Counted from the stretch's first letter, positions 43,921 through 57,139 are shown. The stretch is 64,000 bases of DNA from Ecdyonurus torrentis (GCA_949318235.1 OX439131.1:41694693-41758692); one strand, 5' to 3'. Numbers and translations: made by a program. Notes: generated by a model not told the origin, from the letters alone.

Positions 43921-44529
43921 CTTCAACATAGCTCACGTATCGTTGCAACATATATCTATATACAAGATACAATTCAGTTAATAAATAAACCAAAAACACC
44001 CATAACAACTTCTTTTTTTCTCTGTTTTATTTTTTATTTTTTTATCAACTTCACTCTATACAGCTAACACTCGATTTGCGTCATTTGAAAGGAAGGAAAA
44101 AAAACGAGAGAAAGCACGAACTTATAATGTCATATAGTTTCTTGTTATTCTTTTAAATGAAAAATTTATAGTCATAAATCTTAATTTTTTTATAATATTT
44201 GGAGAGTTTTTAATAATTTTTAAAGTATACATTATGATATTTTTATTCTCGTTATTGTTTATGAATTTAAGTGAAATCGTATAAAAGAAAAATTCTATTC
44301 TTTTTTTTTTTTTTTTTTTCTGTGAGAAAAAAAAAAGGTGAAGTTAGGATACCCATGGGAATGCAGAGATGATAGCTTTACAACGTTGTTTGCCAATGCT
44401 TTCTATGCTCTTTATGACTACGTAGATAGTGATATGAAACGCGTGCAAAGTTCTCATCTCACAAGTGTATATACACGGTTGCAGAGAGAGAGAGAGAGAT
44501 GGAAAAACGCATGTGTAACAGTATGAAAA

Positions 44530-44580
44530 AGGTACCCGCGGGAACCCTAAACCGCTGGACTACCATGCGATCACTACTAT
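44530..44580 (-). mobile_element. tRNA-like SINE head fragment
   Basis: On the - strand the segment holds a perfect A-box pattern, TAGTCCAGCGG (about 44562-44552), followed by GTTTAGGGTTCCCGCGGG. This resembles the D-arm and anticodon arm of a Glu/Asp-type tRNA. No B box or acceptor stem follows, so it is not a working tRNA gene and is best read as a 5' fragment of a tRNA-derived SINE. Confidence 0.35.
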
Positions 44581-45808
44581 ATAGATTCTTCCCCTAGTTT
44601 ACCTGTAACCTATTGGATTTACATGTTTTTTGTTATAGATTCGTACTCTTTCATAAAAAAAAAAAGAGAAAAATGTATTGTAAAACTACCCTATGACCTA
44701 AGATCGATTTATATGTGAAACATTTTTATATTATGATTTCTATTGAAATTATCATAAGCAATATAAAGTTGTCTGGTATTTTTGACACAAGGATTGTCTT
44801 GTTTTTGACAAAATTATATCTAAAAAAAACATTCCTATTTAATTTATATATACTATCTTTAAAATATTTGAAGTATTTTAGGAATTACATTAATTTAACT
44901 ATGAAAATTACAAAACTTTAAAGATAAAAACTTGTTAAATAGAATGTCTTAAATTCAAAAATATAATTAACATTTCTTACTGTGATTTCATATTTACTAT
45001 TATAACATAAAAATTATTTCTTTAACATAAATTTAAGCAAACAAAGAGAAATAAATATATTAGCAAAAAACTTATTAATAAAGTACAAATTTTTAATTAA
45101 CGCCTATACAAGTTTATTTATTATTTTTACATTACTTTAAATACAATTTATACAATTTTATATAAATAAAATTATTGAAAATGTTATGCAGTATAAACAT
45201 TGAAGCACGCAATAAGTTTTTTTTTTATTATGTTATATATTTATATACAAAAAATTAGGAATAGCATTGTTTATGAACATGCAAACTACAAAATGTTGTA
45301 TTTACAATCAACTAGTGCAGACTATACTGCATACAATTTATATCATTTCTGTTTAACATGCAAATGTTCAATTACATAACATTACGTTACGTGTAATATA
45401 TTAATAAAGTAAATCAAGATAACAATTTAAAAAAAAAAGTATTACATATTTAAATAAAATAAGAGAATTCTTTGAAAGATAACTTTTACATAATTTTTTA
45501 TTTTGTGCTTGCGTTTATTTTCAAATAAAATTACCCATGACAATTTTCTGTAGCATTTTTATTTTACAATTGTAAATAATTCCATTATACATTGTAATCG
45601 AGTTATTTCTTTGTATACATAATAATATTTTCACTATAATGAATATCTATGAATTTTTTTTATATATATACACGAAACAAAAAATGCTGCTAATAGTTGT
45701 TGCAGTAATCCTGTAAACTGTAACAGGTAGATTTTGATCTGAAACAGGTATTGATATACTTCAATAATATCTAACGCAGGTGTAACATACTACAAAAAGG
45801 TATGTCTT

Positions 45809-46113
45809 ATAGGGTCTATGCATTCTTGTTAAAGTCGACGCTACGTTGGATCAGTCAATTACATATGGGTGACATAAGAAAATAACTCATTTTGCCTGTT
45901 TAAAAACACCATGCAACATTTTTGAGGGCATTGATGCTGTGAATATGTTGAATATCTCAAGTATGTGAGAAAAATAATAATAACAAAAAATTGGCAGATT
46001 TTCCAAAGAAAATTGCCTAAAACAAAGTTTGTCCTATGCTTAGCAATGTTGTTCACTACTCCAGTGAAGGCCTCCAAGCGCATTAAATATGACGTCATCC
46101 TCATACATCCTAT
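45809..46113 (+). mobile_element. Family B MITE, copy 3
   Basis: This is the copy with the best ends: TATAGGGTCTATGCATTC and TCATACATCCTATA are inverted repeats, with TA flanking both sides as a possible target duplication. It contains the CRE palindrome at 46090-46097, where the other copies read TGATGTCATG. Confidence 0.85.
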
Positions 46114-46218
46114 AGAATAGTATTTTAATACCAGTGCCAGGTTAATATTTACCTATATTTCAATTGACAGGATTTGTGTACCTCCGATTATTATTAATTT
46201 TTTTTTCGTGTAAGAGTT

Positions 46219-46387
46219 AAGAACTGTAGTTCGGGTGCACGCATCTCTTACTAGTGTTGTACATAAGCCCTGTTCTCTTGCACCAAAAAATGTGCATTTC
46301 ATTTGAATAACCAAAGTTGATCGTTATTTTAGGAGCAGAGTACAGGGTTTACGAACAGTATTACTTTTAAAGCTGTCCCCCTATATT
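46219..46387. mobile_element. Degenerate inverted-repeat element
   Basis: An inverted match centres on AAGCCCTGTTCTCTTGCACC and GGAGCAGAGTACAGGGTTTA and extends outward (ACTAGTGTTGTAC against GAACAGTATTAC). The boundaries are uncertain. It is probably an old MITE. Confidence 0.4.
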
Positions 46388-47571
46388 TTTACAATTTTTT
46401 TAAAATTTAATAGTAAATAATAACAACTTCAGGACAAGTTGCTATCAGATAAGAAAGAAAAAGTTATTGTAACTAACATTACCTTTTATAAGAGTAAATT
46501 TTCCTCATTCAAAATCTTCCCCTTCGTTTACATCTTTGAAGTTATCTTATACTTAGCCTCTAGGATAATACATAAATTATAATTTATTAAATATTTCTGC
46601 TTTTACACCTTTAAGTAAAAATCAACACATTTTAAACGTTAAATATGTTCCGATATTTATATATATATATCTCACAATGTTTGTAGAATTTTTTAGAAAA
46701 CAAACACTTGATAAACACTTGGTAAAATTGTACCTTAAATTGAAATAAAATTAAAATGTTACTCGTCTTTATTGAATAAATTTTGTGGTTACTTTGATCT
46801 ACTTAATTAGGATAAAAATAACGTTAAAAAAGTAAAAGAATGTCTCTTTTGAAATATAGTTAGGGGCTAAAACCACACAAAAAAAAGTAATAAGTATATA
46901 AATAAAACTTTTGAAATAATCCTTTCTATATTTTAGGTCATTTTATTCAAACAAAAACTCTTATTCTTGATTGATCAAAGGCGTATTATATTCAAACAAA
47001 AAACTTTTTTTTTTTTTTTTTTTTGCTTTTATAGGTAAAATATGTATAAGCTTGGAAAAAATCTCTCTTTATTTTTTTTCATTGAGCTTATATAAAAGTT
47101 AGTTTAAATCTCTTATAACTTCCATGATTACCGTACTCTGTAATATTTAAATCTTTTATGTTTTTAGTATTAAAATGAGAAAATTTTAATCCCTTACTTG
47201 AATTTTTATGATAACAAAAAAAAAACTGTTGGGAATTGAAATATTGTTTGTAGTAATGGAAATAAAATAATAACAAGTAATAATGATGGTAAAAAATTAT
47301 ATTTATGTTTCATAAATTCAAAGCTTTATTGATTATTAATATTTAGAAAACTGCTTTTTTATTATGCTTTGTTTTACTTAATCTTCTTTATATGAATAGT
47401 ATTTAATCATGCTGTGAGTTGTGTTATGCTCATACCCAATTTGTTATTAGATATTAACATGTAAAAAAAATATGCGTAAACTCTACAAACGTTGCTTTAG
47501 TGTTATAGTAGTGAATGTACTGTTTGAATATTATACTATCAATTTTTTAACTTTACCAAGTAAACTTAAAC

Positions 47572-47721
47572 CAAGATTCTACATACAATATAGGGGCACT
47601 AACTGGTTCAATGTTAATCTTAGCGCAGTTGTGATTGGTCTATTTTGATCACGTGACCTTCAACTTGGGTGCTGTGGCCCAAATTAGTCGAGCTTGTCCT
47701 TATCTTGTATGTAGTGTCTTG
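47572..47721. mobile_element. MITE with 7-bp target duplication (hAT-like length)
   Basis: CAAGATTCTACATACAA and TTGTATGTAGTGTCTTG are inverted terminal repeats with two mismatches in 17. Immediately outside, CTTAAAC occurs on both sides (47565-47571 and 47722-47728) as a direct repeat. A 7- to 8-bp duplication fits hAT-type transposases. Length 150 bp, no coding capacity. Confidence 0.75.
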
Positions 47722-47804
47722 CTTAAACTTCTATGCCAGTAATAGCTCTATATTTTGCACTATATTAAAAACTAGTTAATTATAAAAACTTTTACATCGC
47801 CGTG

Positions 47805-48045
47805 GCCGCGCCCAAAGAGCGTTCTTGCATTTGGCTACTTTCATGCAAAGAGTGTACTTGCATTTTGCTACTTTTGATGCTGCGCATGCATCCGCCATAA
47901 GCTTAACATGTAAAACTGAGTGGAAATACGCCCTTTGTTGTACTGGATGAAAATGCAAGTACGCCCTTTGTTGCACTGCACAAAAATTCAAGTACGCCTT
48001 TTGTAAAACGACCTTGAAATGCAAGTATGCCCTTTGGGCGCAGCC
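47805..48045. repeat. Second foldback made of 33-bp units
   Basis: The left side has two units (CAAAGAG at 47813 and 47846, 33 apart). The right side has four units in the opposite orientation, with the GCCCTTTG-type core at about 47928, 47961, 47994 and 48027, all 33 apart. The outermost ~29 bp on each side (GGCCGCGCCCAAAGAGC... against GGCTGCGCCCAAAGGGC...) match in inverted orientation at about 25 positions. The 33-bp period keeps a minus-strand frame open with 11-residue repeats (VQQRAYLHF). The sequence is unrelated to the unit at 21971, but the architecture is the same. Confidence 0.8.
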
Positions 48046-48966
48046 AGAGTGACATAATATATGACATCTAGAAATATCAATATTATATGACTAATTGGAT
48101 ACAAAATACAAAAAAAAAAAAAAGAAAAAAAAAAAAAAGAAAAAAGAAAAACTAGGTTATATAATATATTGTAGAATACTTGCTATACTCATGACTCTAG
48201 CTTTTGAGTTAGATTATAATGTAACGTTCTGGTTGATAGTGCTGACATGATACATCACCGAGGTTACACCACCCAACCTCACTGCGGTACACATCGATCT
48301 CCACACTAGGTCTTTACCGATTTAGAGACAAATATCTCTGTCTTACATCTTGTAAAAATTTCATACCGCAATACCCATGTTTTCTACACTAAGAAAAAAC
48401 TTAAGTAGTGATAAAAGTAATCCTATGTTAAATCACAATATAAGATCCACGATTACAAAGGTGAATCTTATAATAATTATAATTGCAGGTGTTACAACTA
48501 TAGGTGATGCATAAAGCATTCGCTAAAAATTGGTTTTATATGTATTTTACCGAATCAGTCAACTTCTTTATATACGCTAAATTGTTCTTCTCTCTATATA
48601 ATTAAAATATACAGATTGATTAATTTAAAATAATTGATAATAACACAAAAAATTCAATATATTGCTATCCATCTATTCATATTACTAATTTTTTAAGAAA
48701 TAAAAGAAAAATACGACTATAGAGAAAAATAAGGTACAATATCAATTGAACCCAACAAAAACAATATTTATAGCACTCATAATGAACTATTACAACTATT
48801 TGTTAGATATTCTTTCATGGCCTCTATTATTATATGGCCTCTTTCAAAAATTGTATTTTTTTTCTATGCTTTTTTTTTTGGATAAAGTAGATTATTTCTT
48901 TATATAAAACGTAACATTATTATTATTTGTAAATATATTTTAGTTTGAATTAAATGACATTCCATA

Positions 48967-49422
48967 ATGAAGAAGGTGAATTCTTTTTAACCCCCACTTT
49001 TTATGACATTTTTGAAAAGAGCGTTAAAAAATTTTAAGGTGCTATTTTTTCTTAAAACGATTGGAGCATGGGAAGTATTTTTAGTAAATTTTTGAAAATC
49101 GACCTAATAAGCCTGTGATGTCATCAATCGGACATTTATTTCGGAAAGTATTGACCGTAGAAAGTTCAATATCCAGTTTTTTGAAATCCTGAGGACGAGT
49201 TGATTTCATTAAACTGGTTACTGAACCTCGAACGATTAGTATTTGCCGAGAAAAAAGTGAATTGATGACGTCACAGGCTTTCTAGGCCGATTTTCAAATA
49301 TCAATTAAAAATACTTCGCATGCTCCAATCGTCCTAAGAAAAAATAGCGCCTCAAAATTTTTTAAAGCTCTTTCCAAAAATATCATAAAATCAACAAAAA
49401 AATGTCAATTCACCTTCCTCAT
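48967..49422. mobile_element. Foldback MITE, two 163-bp arms, TA target sites
   Basis: The arms 48967-49129 and 49260-49422 are inverted copies with scattered mismatches. Both ends read ATGARGAAGGTGAATT and are flanked by TA. The 130-base spacer has no obvious content. The inner end of the right arm holds TGACGTCA (49266-49273), while the left arm reads TGATGTCA there. Confidence 0.85.
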
Positions 49423-50015
49423 TACAATTATTTTTAATTTTATAAAGTAACAGAAGGCTTTTTATAAAAGTCAATTAAAAAAAATTGTTTCAAAAAAATT
49501 AATAAAAGTACTTTGAAACATATAATAATATGCTAACTTCATTCTTTTACAAATTTCATTTTTGAAGTAGTAATAATTACGCAAACAATGTTACTTTGTA
49601 GTTAATGTTAACACAGACAACATTTAACATATATTTATTTATATAATTATCTTCCATGTACTTGAAGCAATTACGTACTATATAACATTAAGAAATTTCA
49701 TGGCGTGAGTAAGTTGTTAAGTAAATAAGAAAGGTTATAACAAACAAAGAGGGACTACAGTGGCGTCTGATCATACATGCAAACATTTGCACAAACTATC
49801 CTTCTTACAATCAAACTTTGAATAATAATTTGTTTAACAAGTACAGTATACACTATCTCATAAGATACTTTAGAATATGGTACAGTGAAGATTATTATAT
49901 AACAAATCTAAAGTGCAACTTCTATACATATTGCTTATATAGTTAGTTAATTTTGATATTAATTATTTACAGTACACAAGTATAGACAACTTAATTATTA
50001 TATATTACTTATTAT

Positions 50016-50082
<67 letters not shown>

Positions 50083-50089
<7 letters not shown>

Positions 50090-50470
50090 TTTTTGCTTGC
50101 CATATTGTGTTATTGTGCTATACACCAATCCCAGTCCCAGTCAAGACATTGTCTTATCGACAGGTAAGGATTTTCCAATTAATGGAAAAGCACACACGGG
50201 CCGGCCACGGCCTAAGTACACAGCCCGGCATTCGCCATGACAGCCTAGAGAAACCGTGGAAACATCTAGACAGGCTGGTCGGTGCAATCACATCAATCAT
50301 GCACCTCCCGAATACTGTGCGTCGTCATGGAATGCATGTAAACATGCATCGTGCAACGTATTGTGCTCTCACACTTCACGTACGCACCTAGCAGTGGCTC
50401 GAACCTATACTCGGTGAAGAGTACAGAGTTGCGAGTCAGCTGCCTTCACCACTCGGCCATACCAGCTCGG
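50083..50470 (-). mobile_element. tRNA-derived SINE, nearly full length
   Basis: Read on the - strand from 50470 this begins with a tRNA-like head. An exact RNA polymerase III A box, TGGCCGAGTGG, is at 50459-50449, and an exact B box, GGTTCGAGCC, is at 50405-50396. The head resembles tRNA-Ser/Leu, including a spacing long enough for a long variable arm. A body of about 290 bp follows, more G+C-rich than the surroundings. It ends in an A run (T run at about 50083-50094 on the + strand) that merges into a (TA)n tail at 50024-50081. This is the standard head-body-tail layout of a SINE copied by a partner LINE. The body may hold one of the shared SINE central domains, but I cannot say which. No clear target-site duplication is visible because the tail is a microsatellite. 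A 94-codon open frame on the + strand is antisense and meaningless. Confidence 0.8.
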
Positions 50471-50854
50471 TATATTCTTAAAATTACTTTATTATAAATT
50501 AGTTCAACGTGGAACTTATGTTTAAATGAGTATTTTTCAAACGGTGACATAATTTTGATTGCATAATGTTTTTATTGAGAATTAAAAATAGATGCAGTAC
50601 ATTTTATTGCACATTGAAAATAATGCACAGGATGAAGATACCTAATTAGCAAAAATTTTGTAAATTAAATGTAAAGAAATGAAAGAACTAAAAACTCAAT
50701 ATTGATACTGATAATTATGGTTCAAAATAATACGTTGGTATGTAACATGGAAAAGAAAAGCAAAACTGAAAATTGTGCTTCATTTCTGTTCACACAATGC
50801 AATATATTTTAAAATGTAATAAATTTGATTGCATGTAAGCTTTATTATAAAAAA

Positions 50855-52192
50855 TATTACACTTTGATGCAATTCAGCATATCATTGCTTCCACGTCAAA
50901 AAAGAGTATTTCGAACGCGCAGGATGTTTAGGACGTATCAGAGAAAGTTTTTTTTTCGTAAAATTTGAAGTTTTGAACATCATATCGCAGCAACGAAAAG
51001 ATTGAAAAATATTTAATACCTATCATCTAAAAGCCTGTTTAGTTGGCAATGTATGAGCATAGTTTCAAATTTTTCATGTTATTAATAAGCTCGCAAAAAA
51101 TTAATTAGTAACTGAGAGTGCCTTTTTATCTCGGAATTTTCATAGGTATGCCAACTTAAGCTGACATATCTACGTTATCCATAATACAAAAAAATTCAAA
51201 CTTATTTTTTATTGTGTATAAACATTCCTAGTACACGCTACAATACCGAAAAATAATTGCAAAAATTTGCACTTGCCAAAAATTAGCAAAATCTAAAACT
51301 CAATGTATCTCCAGATTTACTGGCGTGATCCCATTAAAACTTAAACTGCAAACGTATTTTACTGTTCTATTAACAATATTTTTAAAAAAATTAGCGATTT
51401 TTGATTTTACAGAGATTTACAAATTTTTTAGTGTCTGATGAAGCATGAAGTAGGCAACCCGCCTAACACAAAATTTAAAAAAGAATTCATTTCTCGTTAA
51501 CTAAAACAAAATAATTAAGTTTTATATAAGCACTGTTAAAAAAACACTAGAACACGTTTGTAGTTTAAGTTTCAATTGGATCACGCCAGTAAATCTGGAG
51601 ATACATTGAGTTTTAGATTTTGCTAATTTTTGGCAAGTGCAAATTTTTGCAATTTTTTTTCGGTATTGTAGCGTGTACTAGGAATGTTTATACACAATAA
51701 AAAATAAGTTTGATTTTTTTTGTATTATGGATAACGTAGATATGTCAGCTTAAGTTGGCATACCTCTGAAAATTCCGAGATAAAAAGGCACTCTCAGTTA
51801 CTAATTAATTTTTTGCGAGCTTATTAATAACATGAAAAATTTGAAACTATGCTCATACATTGCCAACTAAACAGGCTTTTAGATGATAGGCATTAAATAT
51901 TTTTCAATCTTTTCGTTGCTGCGATATGATGTTCAAAACTTCAAATTTTACGAAAAAAAACATTTCTCTGATACGTCCTAAACATCCTGCGTGATCGATT
52001 TGCACTTTCCACCAGCGCGGCGAATGGAGGATCTTCACTTTCCACGCAGCACGGTGTGTGTTCTAGCGGCCATTTACTTAACATTACAGATGCTCCATGG
52101 TGTAGAATGCAGATCCTCCACTCGTCGCGCTGGTGGAAAGTGTAAACACTCTTTTTTGGCGCGGAAGCATCAATATGCACAATCAGAGTATT
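50855..52192. mobile_element. Outer foldback element, interrupted by a larger one
   Basis: The terminal repeats include GCTTCCACGTCAAAAAAGAG (50887-50906) against the reverse complement of 52140-52170 (GCTTCCGCGCCAAAAAAGAG). Further in, GCACTTTCCACCAGCG (from about 52001) pairs with CGCTGGTGGAAAGTGT (to about 52144). On the left side the two parts of the repeat are separated by the element at 50918-51991. The outer limits (TATTAC / GTATTA) are approximate. The interior around 52000-52145 is G+C-rich. Confidence 0.7.
50918..51991. mobile_element. Inner foldback, 438-bp arms, nested in the outer element
   Basis: The arms 50918-51355 and 51554-51991 are inverted copies of equal length with few mismatches (for example TACGTTATCCATAATACAAA and AGTACACGCTACAATACCG both have exact partners). 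The spacer is about 198 bases. TCGA next to both ends may be a 4-bp target duplication. No protein is encoded. Confidence 0.85.
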
Positions 52193-53099
52193 ACTCCATG
52201 TGAACAGATCTTAGCCTTTTTCCCCCATTATTTTTTGTATTAAAAAAATGAATATTAAATAAGATAAATAATAGCTTTTTATTTATTTAATATTTTAAAA
52301 ATAATTAGCAGCTTGATACCCCATGCAGTTATATGCATGCTTACTATTATATCTTGAAATTAAATTGGGTTGCTAAAGAAAAGTTTCACATACCCACATT
52401 AAACAAAGAAAGAGAAAGGCATTTACTTGCTTTCTGTCAACAAAAGCAAATTGAAGAAAATTACACAATTCTGAACTACAAAGGAATAACTCCGTATATG
52501 CTTTGATGAATTTATAATTATTTGAAAAAGGAGATTAAAAGTTTTCCACAAAGAAAATTAGATTTAAATATTCCAAACAAAAGTACTTTATAATTTAAAC
52601 TTTTTACTGCAATATTTACCAATGCTACAAATCAACACAAAACATTACTAATGCATAATAATATACGTATAGCACATAACTTTGAGTTTCTTGAGCAAGT
52701 AAACGGTGCAGTATTTTTTTTTAATAAAGTAATAAGTGCATAAGATTAAATTTATTATATTATGTATATATTTTATTATTTAAAACGTTAGCATTTAATG
52801 ATAACCTATAACTTATAACAATTAATTTTATCATATTACAAAAACATATAAAATACTATATTGAAAGCAATTTGAAATAACATATTATTACATATATTTA
52901 TATTAATTTTCTAATTTATTCTTTTGTTTACGACAATCTAACAAATTTAATACAAAACACAAATTATTTCCATTAAAATTAACATCAAAATTAAATTTTG
53001 TTTTATCATTTACTCTTTAATTTAAATAATATAATATATACTACATTAATTATATTAAAATTACTTTCAACTTTTGTCATTATTTTATCATAGGTATAG

Positions 53100-53107
<8 letters not shown>

Positions 53108-53186
<79 letters not shown>
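53108..53186. repeat. (TA)n microsatellite
   Basis: Pure TA of about 78 bp. Confidence 0.96.
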
Positions 53187-53188
<2 letters not shown>

Positions 53189-53902
53189 AGTAAAAATAAA
53201 ATACAACTTACTAAAATTGATTAGCTATATATTTGTTGTTGTTATAGCATAACTTTATACATTTCTCATCAAATAAAATACGTCAAAATTTTGTACACCC
53301 TTTGTAAACCACAATTTGTAAAATGAAATTATTAAAACCATGATGGATACATCATGTAATTTGGTTTTGTTCAATGATATATATCAAATTTTAATTTAAT
53401 AATTGTATGTTATTTAAATAAAATAGTTCACAGAAATTTATAGTCATCTTTATATATATTATATAATAGAACAAAAGATAAAAATAATAATAATAATAAA
53501 AAAAAAAGTAAACAAAAAAAGAAAAAAGAAAAGAAAGAAGGAAAACAAAAAAATAAAATAATAATAATAATAAGGTAATAGTTACACTAGCCCAATTTCA
53601 GCGCTAATAGGGCAGCATAAATTACGTAATTCTTTCTTTCCGTGTGTTTCATAAATTTTTTATATAATTTCTAATGGTAAACAATTTTACTATAAGTAAA
53701 ACCATGTATAATTTAAATTGAAATCATAGAATAATATTCTCTATTAATGAAAATACATTGACGTACAATACAAATTTTCAGTATTTTCTATAATCTGCAT
53801 ATTAAAATAGTAACTTTTAAAATATACAATTCAAAACATCATAATACACTTTTCTGTTGAAGATTTTATTTAAGCTTTAAATAAAATAAATGTATTATAT
53901 AT

Positions 53903-54007
<105 letters not shown>

Positions 54008-55498
54008 TATATATATCGACATTAATAAATTCTCTTAAAATTTACTATAAAATGATACTAGTACACTTTTAATTTGATATGTTAAAATCGTAAATAATAA
54101 ACACTTTTTGCCCGCAAGCACTAATTTTTCAATACTAGAAATTGTTTCTGTATCAAAAGCATTTTATTATCATCAAACATTGCAAACTCATTATTTTATA
54201 ATTAATTACTATTTCATTTTATAATATAACCACATAAAATGGCATTTTATTATCAAAGAATATAAATCAAAATGTTATATAATAAATTACCACAATATTT
54301 TAGTTTGATTTTTTATTTAATACTAACAAAGCAATATTTATTTATTTTTACCACATAATTTACTAACTAAAAATATTATAAACAATCAATAACAAAATGT
54401 TTATATTTGTTATTAAAATTTTATAAATTATATAACAAATTGTTTAAAAAAAGTATAATATATACATAGATAGTTTCATCAATCAAATCTGTATTGTTAA
54501 AAAATTATTAAAAAAAAAAGAAAGTGAAATGTATGACGTTTTAGTATAGGTATGTAAATATATTGTTGTTACATATTATCAGTTTTAACAACAATGTATG
54601 AATATCATGACAGGTTTTGTAAAGTTTTTTTTTTTGTTTTGTTTTGTTTTGTTTATATATTTGATGAGTTTAGAGAAAGGTGTCGACTCGAGTAATAACT
54701 TGTCCGTTACAGTACACCCCGCTGTCGCTTCTCTAATTTGCTTTTCCCGCTTCTGCACCGATGAACTCTTTATAAGGGTGAAACTCTGAGAGTTAGAAAG
54801 GGAAAATATATAAGGATACATAGAGAATGAGATAGACTGAAAGAGATGAAAAAGGGAGCAAAAATATTAAAAAGAAACAAATTTCATGTCTCTGAAAGGG
54901 AAAAAAAATGTACATAACATTGTATACATTACCATATTTATAGAATATTTAAAAGTCTAAGAAAGGTTCTTTGCTATATATATAAAGTATAACCAATGTC
55001 TATTCGAATAAAATGTTGCTGTATTTTTTATTCATGATTTTAAGTTAAGAACTTTAGACATAACTTTTTTTTTATTAAAAATAATATGATGGGGTCAAAA
55101 GAAAAATTATTATTCATATAACAACACTAATTTTTGTTTAATAATTACCTTTTTATTCATAATTATTTTTTTACTTTAAAAAAATATAACATGACCAACT
55201 TTAAATTATATAAAAATTTCAAATATTTCATTTGTAAAAATTGTTACAATTCTTGTAGTTATCGTTAAGTATATGAAATTAAAAAAAAAAAAGTTTTATT
55301 ATGAAGAATATTCACGTCATTAAAAATATCATTAATCGATAAATCTTAATTTTAATTGCTACGTTCCCTATATATCTTCAGTATTAGAATATTAATACAA
55401 GAAGGGGTCTTGCAATCATTTCTCCCGGGGAGAGCATTATTTTATACCTTTTACTCATTCAACATAGCAATAGCTCGTACAAGCTTTCCTGGCCTTTA

Positions 55499-55507
55499 CT
55501 CATTGAG

Positions 55508-55592
<85 letters not shown>
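55499..55592. repeat. (AG)n microsatellite
   Basis: About 90 bp, one AAAG interruption near the start. Confidence 0.96.
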
Positions 55593-55594
<2 letters not shown>

Positions 55595-56152
55595 TGGGGG
55601 AAGAGACTGATTAAATCGTAACTAATTAGCTACCGGGCTCACGCTTTCATTAATACAAACTACTAGAGATATTTGAAGGATCACAATTAAATGTTACCAC
55701 GTTAACTTGACTTACTAAAGTTAAACTCTTTGAATTTCCAACAACTCAATCATCTTTTATTTATACAAAATTGTTTGCGATTTACAAATACACTTCTATT
55801 TAAACTGAATAATTTATTACATTACAATGTTATTTTTTATAATTTTTATTATATTTTGATTTTTTTTTTAAATGAGAGTTGTATATGAAATTAAGGTTAA
55901 TATATTTTTAATAAGATAATAATATATATTAATTTTTTTTTATTAGTTTTTTTTTTTTTTTTTTTTTTTTTTAAGTATTGCACATTTTTATTCCACACTT
56001 TATTCATTTTCTTTTAATTTTTTGTTGTAATGGTGTAGTATTGGAAGGAAGAAATAAGAAAAAGTATTTTTTTAATAACTTTCATGAGCTCTAGTCCACA
56101 TGATTAAAAGATTTTTAATAATTAATTGTAAAACTATTTTCACTTACAAGTT

Positions 56153-56188
<36 letters not shown>

Positions 56189-57085
56189 GTTAAACTGTTG
56201 AATAAGATAAACTAAGTTAAATATTTTGTGATATGTATCATGGGTAGTTTAGGTTATATTTTGAACATGTTGTAAAAGTTGTCATCGAGAGAAAAAAAAA
56301 AAAAAAAAAAAAGGAAAAAGACGACGATCGCAGCTGGTGTGCGGTGACACCTGCTCCTGACATTCAAGCTGGACCCTGGCATGCTAATATATTCAAGCTG
56401 TATGCTTTTTCACTACAATTTTAGGCAAATCATGGATAAAAGGCACTCGTGTACAATTTCTACTCTACATAATTTTATCTCTGGAAGATTTACACTTTAC
56501 TTTTTCCGCATTTTTTTTTTTTTTTTTTTTTTTACTGTGCAATTTATTTTATATTTTTCCTTTTTTTTATATTTAAAAATGTGCTTGCCTGTGATTAAAA
56601 AAATAACAATGAATAAATTATTATCAATATTAAGCTAGAGAAGATAAAAAATTTCCGGAAATATGGAGCAAATTGTGATTATTAATTATGTCATTAAAGA
56701 TTAAAGTTTTCTTTACTTTCTACTACCTAATAGAATAAAGCCTTATATTATAATCTTACATTTTTTTATTATTATCAACAGATTTACAAGTAATAGAAAT
56801 ATATATTTTAAAAATATTAAGTTTTTTCATGAAACAAAACATATAAAATTGAATTGTTAAAAAAAATGTATACATATATGTATATTATTATTATAAATCA
56901 ATATTTTCCCATTTAGTATAAAAATATTTTCAAATAAAAATATTTAGTAATATTTGAACAATAAATTGAATGTGTAGAGAGTTAATTGTAAACAAACAAG
57001 AAAATAAATCAGTTTTGGTTCCTCAGAGACAATCCCAGCGTCAGTTGTAAATGTTCTCACGCGTACTCCTGGAATTTGTGAGAGA

Positions 57086-57088
<3 letters not shown>

Positions 57089-57136
<48 letters not shown>
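57089..57136. repeat. (TA)n microsatellite
   Basis: Pure TA of about 48 bp. Confidence 0.94.

Positions 57137-57139
<3 letters not shown>

Noticed and set aside
44530..44580. A functional tRNA gene
   Set aside because: Only the A box and D-arm-like part are present; no B box, T arm or acceptor pairing follows.
50107..50391. 94-codon + strand open frame
   Set aside because: It is antisense to the body of the SINE; the higher G+C content of the SINE lowers stop frequency.
51941..52203. Overlapping 70- and 79-codon frames on both strands
   Set aside because: They lie in the G+C-rich centre of the outer foldback element, and the two strands resemble each other because the DNA is palindromic.
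54585..54821. Minus-strand 78-codon frame with TTATAAAG box
   Set aside because: No recognisable peptide, no convincing splice sites, and the TATA-like word is common at this composition.
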